DNA from: Microvirga aerilata
Lineage (GTDB): Bacteria; Pseudomonadota; Alphaproteobacteria; Rhizobiales; Beijerinckiaceae
Assembly: GCF_016743775.1 (NCBI RefSeq)
Contig: NZ_JAEQMY010000001.1
Coordinates: 186,001 to 250,000, forward strand
Direction: 5' to 3'
DNA length: 64,000 nt
Shown here: positions 33,603-43,089 of the stretch, in pieces
Position numbering within the stretch: the first letter of the stretch is position 1
Layout: each line of letters opens with the position of its first letter
Made by a program: the position numbers and the translations under genes
Notes under the pieces: generated by a model
The model's database searches: none
What the model was told of the DNA's origin: nothing
Seen by the model: the letters and a program-made list of their open reading frames with translations, nothing else

Positions 33603-35081
33603 CTAATCGGCCCTGAATTCCGATGCGGTGCGCTTGGAGCCATGTTCGTACAGGCGAGCCAGGTTCGCCGTCACCGCACCGGTGAACCGAGGATCGGCGG
33701 GCAGGTCGTCGCCGAAGATTTCGCGTACGCCGAACAGCTCTCCGGCCAGGCGCTCGGCCGAGCCCCCTGCCCGATCCGCCAGTTCCCGCAGCCGCGTCGC
33801 CATGGGATCGCGCACGTCGATGGCAGCGCCTTTCTCATCGACGCCCGTCACATAGCGCATCCAGGCCGCAACCCCGAGGGAGAGCCGCCCGATGGGGGCG
33901 TCGTCGCGCAGGCGGTCGCGCAATGTCCCCAGGAGCCGTTGCGGCAGCTTCTGCGATCCGTCCATGGCGATCTGCCACGTGCGGTGCTTCAGGGCCGGGT
34001 TCTTGAACCGCTCGATAAGCGCGCGCTTGTAGGAAGCGAGATCGGCTCCGGGCGGCATGTGCAGGGTCGGCGTCACCTCCTCGTCCATGAGCCCCTGAAT
34101 GAGGCGCACGAAGGCAGGATCGGCCATGGTGTCCGCGACGGTCTCGTAACCGGCAAGATAGCCGAGATAGGCCAGGGTCGAGTGGCTTCCGTTGAGCAGC
34201 CTGAGCTTCATGTGCTCGTAGGGCTCGACATCGGCCACGAACTCGGCGCCGGCCATTTCCCAGGCGGGACGGCCTTGCGGGAACCGGTCCTCGATTACCC
34301 ATTGGGTGAAGGGCTCGGTCACAACGGGCCACGCGTCGGCGGCGCCCAGGGCTTCGCCGATGCGCTGCCGGTCCTCGTCGCTGGTGGCGGGCACGATCCG
34401 GTCGACCATGGTGGAGGGACAGGACAGCTCGTCCTCCACGAACCGACCGAGCTCGGGATCGACCAGCTCGGCGAAACGGGTGAGCACCCGCTTGACCGTG
34501 CGTCCGTTCGACGGAAGGTTGTCGCAGGTGAGCACCGTGAAGGGCGGAACGCCCGCCATGCGGCGGCGGCGCAGTGCCTCGACGATGAAGCCCGGAGCGG
34601 ACTTGGGCTCTTTCAGAAACTCCAGATCGTGCACGATGTCGGGATGCGCCTCGTTCAGGGCGCCGGTTGCCGGGTCGTGGCAATAGCCCTTCTCGGTCAC
34701 TGTCAGGGTGACGATCCGCGTCTGCGGGTCGGCCATCGCGTGAAGCAGCTCCTCGGTGGCCCTGGGCGCGACGATGACCTGCCGGATTGCGCCGACGACC
34801 CGCAGTGCCTCGCCGGCCTGAGAGCGCACCGAGACGGTATAGAGCCCATCCTGCGGAGCAAGAGCGTCGTAGGTATCCGGGCTGCGCAGGCTTGCCGCCA
34901 CGATGCCCCAGCTCGGATCGCGCGCCAGCACGTCGTCGGTGTAGACGGCCTGATGCGCCCGGTGGAAGGCCCCGACGCCGAGATGCACGATTCCGGTCGT
35001 CACCGCGCCCCGGTCGTAACCGGGCTGCTGGATCCCGGCTGGCAGACCCGCAAGCGAAGCCTCGTTCAAACGATCTGACAT
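33603..35081 (-). CDS. uxuB: Mannitol dehydrogenase family reductase, probable D-mannonate oxidoreductase (fructuronate reductase)
   Basis: A 492-residue NAD(P)-dependent polyol dehydrogenase. The N-terminal nucleotide site is GVGAFHRAHQAVYTDD (about 34-49). TVTEKGYCHD and KLRLLNGSHSTLAYLG are hallmarks of the MtlK/UxuB family. Within a uronate cluster containing uxaC and uxuA it most likely reduces D-fructuronate to D-mannonate. A role in tagaturonate reduction (UxaB), or simple mannitol oxidation, cannot be excluded from sequence. It lies 7 bases downstream of the transporter permease gene, as the last gene of a minus-strand operon starting at uxaC. Confidence 0.8.
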   Translation of the reverse strand: MSDRLNEASLAGLPAGIQQPGYDRGAVTTGIVHLGVGAFHRAHQAVYTDDVLARDPSWGIVAASLRSPDTYDALAPQDGLYTVSVRSQAGEALRVVGAIRQVIVAPRATEELLHAMADPQTRIVTLTVTEKGYCHDPATGALNEAHPDIVHDLEFLKEPKSAPGFIVEALRRRRMAGVPPFTVLTCDNLPSNGRTVKRVLTRFAELVDPELGRFVEDELSCPSTMVDRIVPATSDEDRQRIGEALGAADAWPVVTEPFTQWVIEDRFPQGRPAWEMAGAEFVADVEPYEHMKLRLLNGSHSTLAYLGYLAGYETVADTMADPAFVRLIQGLMDEEVTPTLHMPPGADLASYKRALIERFKNPALKHRTWQIAMDGSQKLPQRLLGTLRDRLRDDAPIGRLSLGVAAWMRYVTGVDEKGAAIDVRDPMATRLRELADRAGGSAERLAGELFGVREIFGDDLPADPRFTGAVTANLARLYEHGSKRTASEFRAD

Positions 35082-35088
35082 CTGGTCC

Positions 35089-35931
35089 TCAATGCGCCGG
35101 CTGCTGCTTCGCGCGGGTGACGATCTGGGTCGGGTTGACGAAGCGCAGCGCGATGATGAGCCACACCAGCGTCGTGACCATGTAGATCACCGCCATGGCG
35201 TCGATGGATTGCACGGAGCGAACGCCCGCCGCGAACACGGCGTAGTAGAGCGACACCACGAGCGTCTGGCTGGTGGGACCTGCCACCAGGAAGGTCAGCT
35301 CGAACATGGCGATGGTGCGCACCAGCACCAGCAGCAGCGCCGCCAGGATGCCCGGCAGGAGCAGCGGCAGGAGCACGTGCACGAAGAGCTTGAAGGTGTT
35401 AGCCCCGAACACGCGGGCGGCCGCCTCGATCTTGGGATCAATCTGCTCGATGAACGGGATCATGACCAGGATCACGAAAGGAACCGTCGGCACGAGATTG
35501 GCCGCGACGACGCCCCAGAACGTTCCGGCAAGCCCGGTCTGGTACAGAACCGTGGCGAGCGGGATGCCGAAGGTGATCGGCGGGATGAGAAGCGGCAGCA
35601 GGAACAGCAGGACGAGCAGCTTCTTGCCCGGAAAATCCCGGCGCGCCAGCGCATAGGCGGCGGTGACGCCCAGCGCGCCGGAGATGAGAACGACCGCCCC
35701 CACCACCTGGAAGGTGACGATCAGCACGTCCCAAAGCTGGAACTCGCTCCAGGCGGATGTGTACCAGCGGGTGGTGAAGCCGACCGGCAGCCAGGTGCCG
35801 AGCCAGCGGGTGGCGAAGGAGCTCGTCACCACGGTGGCGATCATCGCCAGGAGGTTGAGGATGAAGAAGCCCACCAGCACCCAGACGGCTGCGGCCCAGA
35901 GCTTGGATCCAAGTGTCGTGTCGCGGATCAT
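35089..35931 (-). CDS. ABC transporter permease (PotC-like), probable uronate importer
   Basis: A 280-residue inner-membrane permease with about six hydrophobic segments and a conserved EAA loop near DPKIEAAARVFGANTFKLF. It is of the PotC/iron-putrescine type. The ATG at 35931 follows AAAGG; the frame is open far upstream but that part overlaps the other permease. It pairs with the preceding PotB-like gene, which ends 5 bases before it. Substrate is inferred from the uronate enzymes around it. Confidence 0.83.
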   Translation of the reverse strand: MIRDTTLGSKLWAAAVWVLVGFFILNLLAMIATVVTSSFATRWLGTWLPVGFTTRWYTSAWSEFQLWDVLIVTFQVVGAVVLISGALGVTAAYALARRDFPGKKLLVLLFLLPLLIPPITFGIPLATVLYQTGLAGTFWGVVAANLVPTVPFVILVMIPFIEQIDPKIEAAARVFGANTFKLFVHVLLPLLLPGILAALLLVLVRTIAMFELTFLVAGPTSQTLVVSLYYAVFAAGVRSVQSIDAMAVIYMVTTLVWLIIALRFVNPTQIVTRAKQQPAH

Positions 35932-35936
35932 CGCCT

Positions 35937-36848
35937 TTAACCTTTCGCGCCTGAGGCCGGGCCGCGATAGAACAACCCGCGCGAGGCGAGCACCGCGACG
36001 ACGATGCCGAGCTGGACGAAGCCCATGATCATCGCGATGGCGGATCCCATGGAGTAATCGTATTCCTCGAAGGCCGCCTGCGCGGCCGCAATCGAGATCA
36101 CCCGGGTCAGCCCCGCCGGCTCGCCGAGGAGCACGGCCGAGGGAAAGACCGAGAAGGCCTGCACGAAGGACAGGCAGAAGGTGATGGCAAAGCCCGGCAT
36201 CAAGAGCGGCAGGTAGACGTGCCGGAAGCGCTGCCACGCATTGGCGCCAAGGGTCGCCGCCGCCTGTTCGAGGGCGGGATCGATGCCGGTGACATAGGAC
36301 AGGGTCAGAAGAAACGTGAACGGGAAGCCCGTGATCAGGAGGGACGCGAAAACGCCCCAGTAGTTGTGAACGAGCTTCAAGGGCTGCGAGATCAGGCCGA
36401 ACGTCATCAGCGTCCGGTTGAACCAGCCCTGGGGCCCAAGGTAGTTCAGCAGCCCCTCGGCTACCAGAACCGTGCCCAAGGTGATGGGGAGAACGAGGAT
36501 TGTGGTCAGAAGGCGCTGGCGCCGCATGAGGCGGACCCGGAAGGCGACCGGAACCGCGAGCAGCAGGTTCAGGAGCGTGACCGGGACCGCGAGCCACAGC
36601 GTCTTGGCAATCGTCTCATAGAGGAAGGCGTCGGAGAAGAAGCGCCTGTAGTTGGCGAGCCAGTCGCCGCCGGCCTTCGGCTCGAAGGACAGGACGAAGC
36701 CGAAGGCGAAGGGATAGATGAACAGCAGGAGGCTGAGGATCGCCGCAGGGACGACGAGCAGGGTGACCGCATCGAAGCCGTTCGCCGCCAGCCGCTGGCG
36801 CAGGCTGGGTCCATGATCGATGGTGGTGGCCGGGGCAAGAGCGTCCAT
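35937..36848 (-). CDS. ABC transporter permease (PotB-like), probable uronate importer
   Basis: A 303-residue permease with about six hydrophobic segments and the EAA loop near DPALEQAAATLGANAWQRF. It belongs to the PotB half of spermidine/iron-type importers. Its ATG overlaps the ATPase stop (TGATG), so the two are coupled. Together with the PotC-like gene it should form a heterodimeric channel. Confidence 0.83.
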   Translation of the reverse strand: MDALAPATTIDHGPSLRQRLAANGFDAVTLLVVPAAILSLLLFIYPFAFGFVLSFEPKAGGDWLANYRRFFSDAFLYETIAKTLWLAVPVTLLNLLLAVPVAFRVRLMRRQRLLTTILVLPITLGTVLVAEGLLNYLGPQGWFNRTLMTFGLISQPLKLVHNYWGVFASLLITGFPFTFLLTLSYVTGIDPALEQAAATLGANAWQRFRHVYLPLLMPGFAITFCLSFVQAFSVFPSAVLLGEPAGLTRVISIAAAQAAFEEYDYSMGSAIAMIMGFVQLGIVVAVLASRGLFYRGPASGAKG

Positions 36849-37933
36849 CAGTTCCTCCCCTGGGTCGGCTCCGCGAAGACGAGAACGCGCCCGTCGTCCG
36901 CCCGCAGATAAACCGTCGATCCCGGCTCCACAGCTTGGTGGGAGCGGAAGACGAAGTCGAACCCGCCTGCCGAATGCGCGGTCCCGACGAACTCGCGGCC
37001 GCGATACTCGATGGTGTCGACGGTGACCGCGATGGCGTTCGGTCCGGCCTCGCCGACCTCGAGATCGTCCGGCCGGATGGCCGCATAAGCGGATGAGCCG
37101 GGCGACAGCCTCTCGCGGGCGACGCCGCTGATGCGCGCGCCTTCCACGTCGAGGACGGCGCGGCCGTTCTCGACCGCGACGACCTTGCCTTTCAGCTTGT
37201 TGCGGAAGCCCATGAAGTCCGCCACATCGAGATGGGCAGGGGCTTCATAAAGCTCCTTCGGCGTGCCCACCTGCCGCACAACGCCGTCGCGCAGGACGAC
37301 GATGCGGTCGGCGAGCGACAGGGCCTCGTCCTGATCGTGTGTCACGTAGATGGTCGTGGCGCCGAGCTCGTTGTGAATGCGCCGGATCTCCGCGCGCATT
37401 TCGAGGCGCAGCTTGGCGTCGAGGTTCGACAAGGGCTCGTCCATGAGCACCAGCGGCGGCTCGATCACGATGGCGCGGGCAATCGCCACGCGCTGCTGCT
37501 GGCCGCCGGAGAGCTGGCCCGGCAGCTTGTTCTCCTGGCCCTGGAGGCGCACGAGGGCGAGCGCCTCGTTCACCTTGCGGTCCATCTCGGCCTTCGGCGT
37601 GCCGCGCATCTTCAGGCCGAAGCCGATGTTCTGGCGCACGTTCAGGTGAGGAAAGAGGGCATAGTTCTGGAACACCATGCCGAAGCCGCGCTCCTCGGGA
37701 CGCAGGGTGTCGACCCGGCTCTTGTCGAGCCAGATCGCTCCGCCGGTCACGGGGAGAAGACCCGCGATGCAGTTCAACGTCGTCGACTTCCCGCATCCCG
37801 ATGGTCCGAGCAGCGCGATGAACTCGCGCCGCCGGATCGTGAGGGAGATGTCGCGCAAGGCGTTGAGCGCCCCGAAGTCGCGGCTGACACGGTCGAGCCG
37901 GACTTCGTCGAACTGGGAAAGGGCAATGGTCAT
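36848..37933 (-). CDS. ABC transporter ATP-binding protein (PotA-like)
   Basis: A 361-residue ATPase. Walker [10 protein letters not shown] is at 43-51, the signature is [14 protein letters not shown] and Walker B ends in [12 protein letters not shown]-terminal TOBE domain (about 270-350) marks the PotA/MalK/UgpC group. I start it at the ATG at 37933, where the fold begins; the frame is open further upstream inside the binding-protein gene. It lies 23 bases after the binding-protein gene in the same operon. Confidence 0.87.
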   Translation of the reverse strand: MTIALSQFDEVRLDRVSRDFGALNALRDISLTIRRREFIALLGPSGCGKSTTLNCIAGLLPVTGGAIWLDKSRVDTLRPEERGFGMVFQNYALFPHLNVRQNIGFGLKMRGTPKAEMDRKVNEALALVRLQGQENKLPGQLSGGQQQRVAIARAIVIEPPLVLMDEPLSNLDAKLRLEMRAEIRRIHNELGATTIYVTHDQDEALSLADRIVVLRDGVVRQVGTPKELYEAPAHLDVADFMGFRNKLKGKVVAVENGRAVLDVEGARISGVARERLSPGSSAYAAIRPDDLEVGEAGPNAIAVTVDTIEYRGREFVGTAHSAGGFDFVFRSHQAVEPGSTVYLRADDGRVLVFAEPTQGRN

Positions 37934-37956
37934 CGCGGGTCCTTGGTTCTTGGTTC

Positions 37957-39144
37957 TTACTTGCGCTTCTGTCCGCCGACCTGCTCGTCCCACATGCGGA
38001 AGGCGACGACCATCTGTTCGGGCTGGAGCGGCAGTTCGATCGGGTTCTCGGCGATCCACTTCTCGTATTCGGGACGGCCGAATTCCTTGATGGCGGCCTG
38101 GCTCTCGGGCGGCGCCATGTCGAGGGTTACGCCCTTCACGGCGGGACCCGGATAGAAATAACCTTCGTCGTAGGTGTAGGCCTGCTGCTCCTTGGTGAGC
38201 AGGTGGTTCATCAGGTCGATGAGAACGGCCATCTTCTCGTTCGACAGCCCCTTGGGCACGCACATGTAATGAGCGTCCGCCACCCAGTGGAAGCCCTTGA
38301 GGGCCGCGACCTTGGCCTCCTTCGGCACGACGCCGAGAACGCGCGGGTTGATGTCCCAGCCGGTGGTCGACACGGTCATGTCGCGGGAGCCTTCGCCGAG
38401 TTCCTTCATTACCGCGCCGGTGCCGGACGGGTAGTACTCGACCGTTTGCCCCAGCTCCTTAAGGAAAGCCCAGGTCTTGTCCCAGCCCTTGGCCGGATCC
38501 TGCGGGGTGCTGTCGCCGAGGATGTAGGGCAGGCCCATGATGAAGGTGCGCCCAGGACCCGAGTTCGCCGGGCGGGCATAGATGAAGCGTCCCGGATTGG
38601 CCTTCGCCCAGGCCAGAAGCTCTTCGGCCGTGGTGGGCACCTGCTTGATCTTGTCGGGCATGTATTCGAGCAGCGGGCCCGACGGATAATAGGTGACGAC
38701 CACGCCCTGCCCCTTGGCGAGCCCCTGCATCTTGGCGGCCGCCGGAAGGTAGATGTCGTCGAGTTTCGGCAGCGCGTTGGAATGGCTTCCGATGAGATCG
38801 ACCCAGAGCTTCTGCTCGATGCCGGCGGAGAGCGCGTCCGTGCCGGTGAGCACAAGGTCGATGTCGACGCGGCCCGCATCCTGCTGCGCCTTGATCTTGC
38901 CGGCAAGTTCAGGAGCGGTCGCCTTGGTGAAGCTGATGCGCGAGACGAGGTTCGGCTTCGCCTTGCGGTAGTTCTCGATGGCCTTCTGCGTGAGCGCCAG
39001 ATTGCCGGCCACATCGATGACGTTGAGGGTCACCGGGCTTGTTGGCAGCGCCAGTTGGGCAAAGCTCGGCCCGCCGAATGCGGCGATGCCCGCAGCGCCG
39101 GCGACACCGCCGACGAAAGTCCGTCTGCTGATTGAATTCGTCAT
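37957..39144 (-). CDS. Tat-exported extracellular solute-binding protein
   Basis: A 395-residue periplasmic binding protein of the family 1 (PotD/iron-type) class. The N-terminus has a twin-arginine signal: SRRTFVGG, then a hydrophobic stretch ending near PSFAQ. GGAGG precedes the ATG at 39144. It is the first transporter gene after uxaC and is followed by the ATPase and two permeases. Tat export suggests it folds before secretion. The ligand is probably a hexuronate or oligo-uronate by context. Confidence 0.85.
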   Translation of the reverse strand: MTNSISRRTFVGGVAGAAGIAAFGGPSFAQLALPTSPVTLNVIDVAGNLALTQKAIENYRKAKPNLVSRISFTKATAPELAGKIKAQQDAGRVDIDLVLTGTDALSAGIEQKLWVDLIGSHSNALPKLDDIYLPAAAKMQGLAKGQGVVVTYYPSGPLLEYMPDKIKQVPTTAEELLAWAKANPGRFIYARPANSGPGRTFIMGLPYILGDSTPQDPAKGWDKTWAFLKELGQTVEYYPSGTGAVMKELGEGSRDMTVSTTGWDINPRVLGVVPKEAKVAALKGFHWVADAHYMCVPKGLSNEKMAVLIDLMNHLLTKEQQAYTYDEGYFYPGPAVKGVTLDMAPPESQAAIKEFGRPEYEKWIAENPIELPLQPEQMVVAFRMWDEQVGGQKRK

Positions 39145-39194
39145 TGTCTTCCTCCCGTTCTGTGCGGCATGGCCTTCGTGAGCCATGCCAGCTT

Positions 39195-40598
39195 TCACAG
39201 CTTGTAGGCCTCTTTGGCGAGGCGATAAGCAAGGTCGTGGGCCACCTCGTGCGCCTCGTCCTCATCGAGGCGATGCGTGGTCACGAGGCCCGCGAGATAC
39301 GCGCAGTCGACGCGGCGGGCCACGTCGTGCCGCGCCGGAATCGACAGGTAGGCGCGGGTGTCGTCGTTGAAGCCGACCGTGTTGTAGAAACCGGCCGTCT
39401 CCGTCGTGAGCTCGCGGAAACGCCGCATGCCCTCGGGCGCATCGAAGAACCACCAAGCCGGCCCGAGCTTCAGCGCCGGATAGTGCCCGGCGAGCGGCGC
39501 AAGCTCCCGCGAATAGCTCGTCTCGTCCAGGGTGAAGAGAATGAGCGTGAAATTCGGCTCGTTGCCGAAGCGGTCGAGAAGAGGCTTGAGGGCGCGCACA
39601 TATTCGGTCTGCGACGGGATGTCGGCCCCCATGTCGCGGCCGAAGCGGCTGAAGATCGCATCGTTGTGGTTGCGGAACGAGCCGGGATGGATCTGCATGA
39701 CCATGCCGTCCTCGACGCTCATGGCCGCCATCTCCGTCAGCATCTGGGCCCGGAACAGCTCCGCGTCCTCAGGCCCGGCGTCCCCTGTCGAGACGCGGCG
39801 GAACAGGGCCTCCGCGTCCGATCCGGACAGGTTGGCGGTTCGGGCCGTGGGATGGCCGTGGTCCGTGGATGTCGCCCCATACTCGCGGAAGAACGCGCGC
39901 CGCTTCCGGTGCGCCTCGAGATAGCCGCTCCAGGTCAGGGTATCGCAGCCGGTGATCTCGCCGAAGCGGGCGAGATTCCCCCGGAAGCCTTCGAAATCGG
40001 GATCGACGACCGGGTCTGGGCGATAGGCGGTGACGACCCGGCCCTTCCAGCCCGACTGGCGGATGGTCTCGTGATGTTTCAGCGGGTCGAGCGGGCTTTC
40101 CGTGGTGGCGATGGCCTCGATGCGAAAACGCTCGAAGAGGGCCCGCGGGCGGAACTCGGGCGTGCGCAGGGCCGCGTCGATCCGGTCGTAATAGGCATCC
40201 GCGTTGGCTGGCGACAGCCGCTCGGTGAAACCGAAGAGGGTTGCGAAGGTGTGGTCGAGCCATGCCCGCGTGGGGGTGCCGCGAAACAGGTGGTAGTGGG
40301 CCGCGAAGCGGCGCCAGATCGCTCGCGGGTCGCGCTCGACGGCGCTTCCATTTTTCGTCGGGATGCCGAGATCTTCGAGGCGCACACCCTGACTGTAGAG
40401 CATGCGGAAGATGTAGTGGTCGGGGATGACGAAGAGCGTGGCAGGATCCGGGAAAGGCTCGTTCTCCGCATACCAGCGGGGATCCGTATGACCGTGCGGC
40501 GAGATGATGGGCAGGTCCTGAATTCCGGCATAGAGCCTGCGGGCCACATCGCGGGCGGCAGGATCTACCGGAAACAGCCGGTCCGGATGGATCAGCAT
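39195..40598 (-). CDS. uxaC: Uronate isomerase (glucuronate isomerase)
   Basis: A 467-residue amidohydrolase-fold isomerase (E. coli UxaC has 470). SPHGHTDPRWYAEN near 34-47 holds the metal-binding His pair, and EDGMVMQIHPGS and FNDDTRAYLSIP recur in the family. It converts D-glucuronate to D-fructuronate and D-galacturonate to D-tagaturonate, the first cytoplasmic step of uronate breakdown. The ATG at 40598 follows GGGAG; the open frame upstream overlaps the divergent regulator gene and is not real. It heads the minus-strand operon. Confidence 0.92.
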   Translation of the reverse strand: MLIHPDRLFPVDPAARDVARRLYAGIQDLPIISPHGHTDPRWYAENEPFPDPATLFVIPDHYIFRMLYSQGVRLEDLGIPTKNGSAVERDPRAIWRRFAAHYHLFRGTPTRAWLDHTFATLFGFTERLSPANADAYYDRIDAALRTPEFRPRALFERFRIEAIATTESPLDPLKHHETIRQSGWKGRVVTAYRPDPVVDPDFEGFRGNLARFGEITGCDTLTWSGYLEAHRKRRAFFREYGATSTDHGHPTARTANLSGSDAEALFRRVSTGDAGPEDAELFRAQMLTEMAAMSVEDGMVMQIHPGSFRNHNDAIFSRFGRDMGADIPSQTEYVRALKPLLDRFGNEPNFTLILFTLDETSYSRELAPLAGHYPALKLGPAWWFFDAPEGMRRFRELTTETAGFYNTVGFNDDTRAYLSIPARHDVARRVDCAYLAGLVTTHRLDEDEAHEVAHDLAYRLAKEAYKL

Positions 40599-40693
40599 GG
40601 CGTTCTCCCTTGGCGCCGCCACCCACCCTCTCGGCTGGTCTCGGACGCCCCTTTCCACGAACCTTAAAACGAACGTCGATCCTTTGCAACGGT

Positions 40694-40708
40694 CTACTAG
40701 TATGGTAG
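40694..40708. promoter_or_regulatory. Possible GntR operator in the uxaC / regulator gap
   Basis: CTAC and GTAG face each other across TAGTATG in the 120-base gap between divergent uxaC and the regulator gene, just before the regulator start. It is the only obvious dyad there and could be where the adjacent GntR protein binds. Position may be off by one base. Low confidence. Confidence 0.3.
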
Positions 40709-40718
40709 TGTGCCACTT

Positions 40719-41447
40719 ATGACTAATGGAAAAGCCCTTGCGAAGCTCGACGCCGGCCGTGAGCCCATGGCCCGGCAGGTCACGCGCGCGCTCCGTCAGG
40801 CCATCGTCAGCATGCAGATCTCTCCCGGGGAGATGCTGTCCGAGCAGGACCTCGCCCAGCGGTTCGGCGTCAGTCGCTCGCCCGTGCGGGAGGCCCTGAT
40901 CAAGCTCAGCGAGGCCGGCCTGGTGCGGGTGCTGCCGCAGCGGGGCACGCAGGTAGTGAAGATTTCCCGTGCCGGCGTCGAGGATGCCCGCTTCATCCGC
41001 GAGGCCGTGGAATGCGCCGTGGTGCGGGAGGCTGCCCTGAAGGCCACGCCCGTCATGATCGCGGAGCTGAATGCCAGCCTGACCCGGCAGCGGCGGGCGC
41101 AGCGCCCCGCCTCCACGGAGGAATTCCTGTCCCTGGACGAGGAGTTCCACCGCCTTCTCGCCGAGACCGCAGGTCGGCCTGCCGCTTGGCAGAAGATCGA
41201 GGACATCAAGCCCCAGATGGACCGGGTGCGGTTTCTCGATATGACCAAAGCCGTTCCCCGCCACGCGGTGCTGGCGCAGCACGTGATCATCGTGGATGCG
41301 ATCAAGGCGAGGGACCCGGTTGCGGCCGAACAGGCCATGCGTCAGCACCTGAGCGAAATCCTGCGCTCGCTGCCGGAACTCGCCTCGCAATATCCAGACC
41401 TTTTCGAGCCGGAGACCGAAGCGTCGCCGGAAGTTCTTATTGCCTGA
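40719..41447 (+). CDS. GntR family regulator with FCD ligand domain (UxuR/ExuR-like)
   Basis: A 242-residue repressor-type protein. The winged helix (about 15-75) includes LSEQDLAQRFGVSRSPVREALIKLSEAGLV, the FadR-type signature. The FCD domain (about 90-225) carries the usual metal-site residues near DEEFHRLLAETAGRP and the C-terminal histidines. A GTG three codons upstream (40710) is an alternative start. Divergent from uxaC and upstream of uxaA, it probably controls uronate use and is relieved by a uronate intermediate. Confidence 0.85.
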   Translation: MTNGKALAKLDAGREPMARQVTRALRQAIVSMQISPGEMLSEQDLAQRFGVSRSPVREALIKLSEAGLVRVLPQRGTQVVKISRAGVEDARFIREAVECAVVREAALKATPVMIAELNASLTRQRRAQRPASTEEFLSLDEEFHRLLAETAGRPAAWQKIEDIKPQMDRVRFLDMTKAVPRHAVLAQHVIIVDAIKARDPVAAEQAMRQHLSEILRSLPELASQYPDLFEPETEASPEVLIA

Positions 41448-41491
41448 GCCCACAGCCTGTCAAAAGGCCGAGCGTGGCGCCGGAAGGAAAA

Positions 41492-43027
41492 ATGATGTTG
41501 GACAAACCTGCCCTGGCGCCGCGGACCGTGCGCCTTCACGAGAACGACAATTCGGCCGTCGCCGTCGATCCCATCGTTCCCGGATCGATCCTGCACGGGA
41601 TCACGGCGAAGAGCCGCGTGCCCCGGGGCCACAAGATCGCTCTGGCGCCGATTGCGCAGGGCGAGCCGATCCTCAAGTTCGGTCAGATCATCGGCTTCGC
41701 CTCGCAGCCGGTGGAGGCGGGCGAGTGGCTTCACGAGCATAACGTGGAGATGCATGCCTTCGCCCGCGAGTATCACTTCGCCGAGGATGCGCGAGCCGAG
41801 ACGATCCTGCCGGTCGAGGCCCAAGCCACCTTCCAGGGCTTTCGCCGCCAGAACGGCAAGGTCGGCACCCGCAACTACCTCGCGATCCTCACCAGCGTGA
41901 ACTGTTCGGCTTCCGTGGCGCGCTTCATCGCACGGGAGGTGGAGCGCTCCGGGCTTCTCGACGACTATCCCAACATCGACGGCATCATTCCGCTCGTGCA
42001 CGGCACAGGCTGCGGCATGGACCTGAAGGGCGAAGGGGCCGATATCCTCAAGCGCACCCAGTGGGGCTACGCCTCCAACCCCAACATGGCCGGCGTGCTG
42101 ATGGTGGGTTTGGGCTGCGAGGTCTTTCAGATCGACCGCTGGAAGGAGCTTTACAACATCCAGGAGAGCGACACCTTCCGCAGCCTGACCATCCAGGACA
42201 CTGGCGGCACGAAAAAGTCCGTCGAGAAGGGTCTTGAGGCCATTCGCGACATGCTGCCGCTCGCCAGCCAGGCCCGTCGCGAAACGGTGCCGGCCTCAGA
42301 ACTCATGCTCGCGCTGCAGTGCGGCGGCTCCGACGGCTATTCCGGCATCACGGCCAATCCTGCTCTCGGAGCCGCGGTGGACATTCTGGTCCGGCATGGC
42401 GGCACGGCCATCCTGTCGGAGACGCCGGAGATCTACGGCGCTGAGCATCTCCTGACCCGCCGCGCGGCCACGCGCGAGGTCGGCGAGAAGCTCGTCGATC
42501 TGATCGGCTGGTGGGAGGAGTACACCGCCCGCAACCGGGGCGAGATGAACAACAACCCGTCCCCCGGCAACAAGGCCGGCGGCCTCACCACCATCCTCGA
42601 AAAGTCCCTGGGCGCTGCTGCCAAGGGCGGCACGACCACGCTTACCGACGTATACCGCTACGCGGAGCCGGTGACGTCCAAGGGCTTCGTCTTCATGGAC
42701 ACGCCCGGCTACGATCCCGTCTCGGCAACCGGACAGGTGGCGGGCGGCGCCAACGTTCTCTGCTTCACCACTGGGCGCGGCTCGGCCTATGGCTGCAAGC
42801 CCACGCCGTCCATCAAGCTCGCCACCAACAGCGAAATCTATCGCCGGATGATCGACGACATGGACATCAACTGCGGCGATATCCTGGACGGCGCGTCGAT
42901 CGCCGACAAGGGACAGGAGATCTTCGAGACGATCCTGAGGGTCGCCTCGGGCGAGCGGTCGAAGTCCGAGGTGCTCGGCTACGGCGATGCCGAGTTCCTG
43001 CCCTGGCAGGTCGGCGCGGTGATGTAA
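41492..43027 (+). CDS. uxaA: Altronate dehydratase
   Basis: A 511-residue enzyme with both UxaA parts fused: an N-terminal SAF domain (about 15-95, NDNSAVAVDPIVPGS and PRGHKIALAPI) and the large catalytic C-terminal part. GKVGTRNYLAIL, HGTGCGMDL and SDGYSGITANPALG are typical. It dehydrates D-altronate to 2-keto-3-deoxy-D-gluconate, needing iron. The ATG at 41492 follows GGAAGG; a second ATG immediately after is equally usable. It lies 44 bases after the GntR gene and 62 before uxuA. Confidence 0.9.
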   Translation: MMLDKPALAPRTVRLHENDNSAVAVDPIVPGSILHGITAKSRVPRGHKIALAPIAQGEPILKFGQIIGFASQPVEAGEWLHEHNVEMHAFAREYHFAEDARAETILPVEAQATFQGFRRQNGKVGTRNYLAILTSVNCSASVARFIAREVERSGLLDDYPNIDGIIPLVHGTGCGMDLKGEGADILKRTQWGYASNPNMAGVLMVGLGCEVFQIDRWKELYNIQESDTFRSLTIQDTGGTKKSVEKGLEAIRDMLPLASQARRETVPASELMLALQCGGSDGYSGITANPALGAAVDILVRHGGTAILSETPEIYGAEHLLTRRAATREVGEKLVDLIGWWEEYTARNRGEMNNNPSPGNKAGGLTTILEKSLGAAAKGGTTTLTDVYRYAEPVTSKGFVFMDTPGYDPVSATGQVAGGANVLCFTTGRGSAYGCKPTPSIKLATNSEIYRRMIDDMDINCGDILDGASIADKGQEIFETILRVASGERSKSEVLGYGDAEFLPWQVGAVM

Positions 43028-43089
43028 GCGGCAACGAAACTCAACCAAAGCCGACGCTCGAGATCGGCTCCATCCTGTGAGGTGACCCC

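Noticed and set aside
33603..35081. Call as mannitol 2-dehydrogenase (mtlK)
   Set aside because: The family includes it, but operon context with uxaC and uxuA favours fructuronate reductase; kept as an alternative only.
39195..41453. Much longer reading of uxaC (about 750 codons)
   Set aside because: The extra N-terminal part is antisense to the GntR gene; the uronate isomerase fold and a GGGAG site begin at 40598.
41012..41491. Upstream extension of the altronate dehydratase frame
   Set aside because: It overlaps the GntR gene out of frame; the SAF domain and ribosome-binding site support the ATG at 41492.
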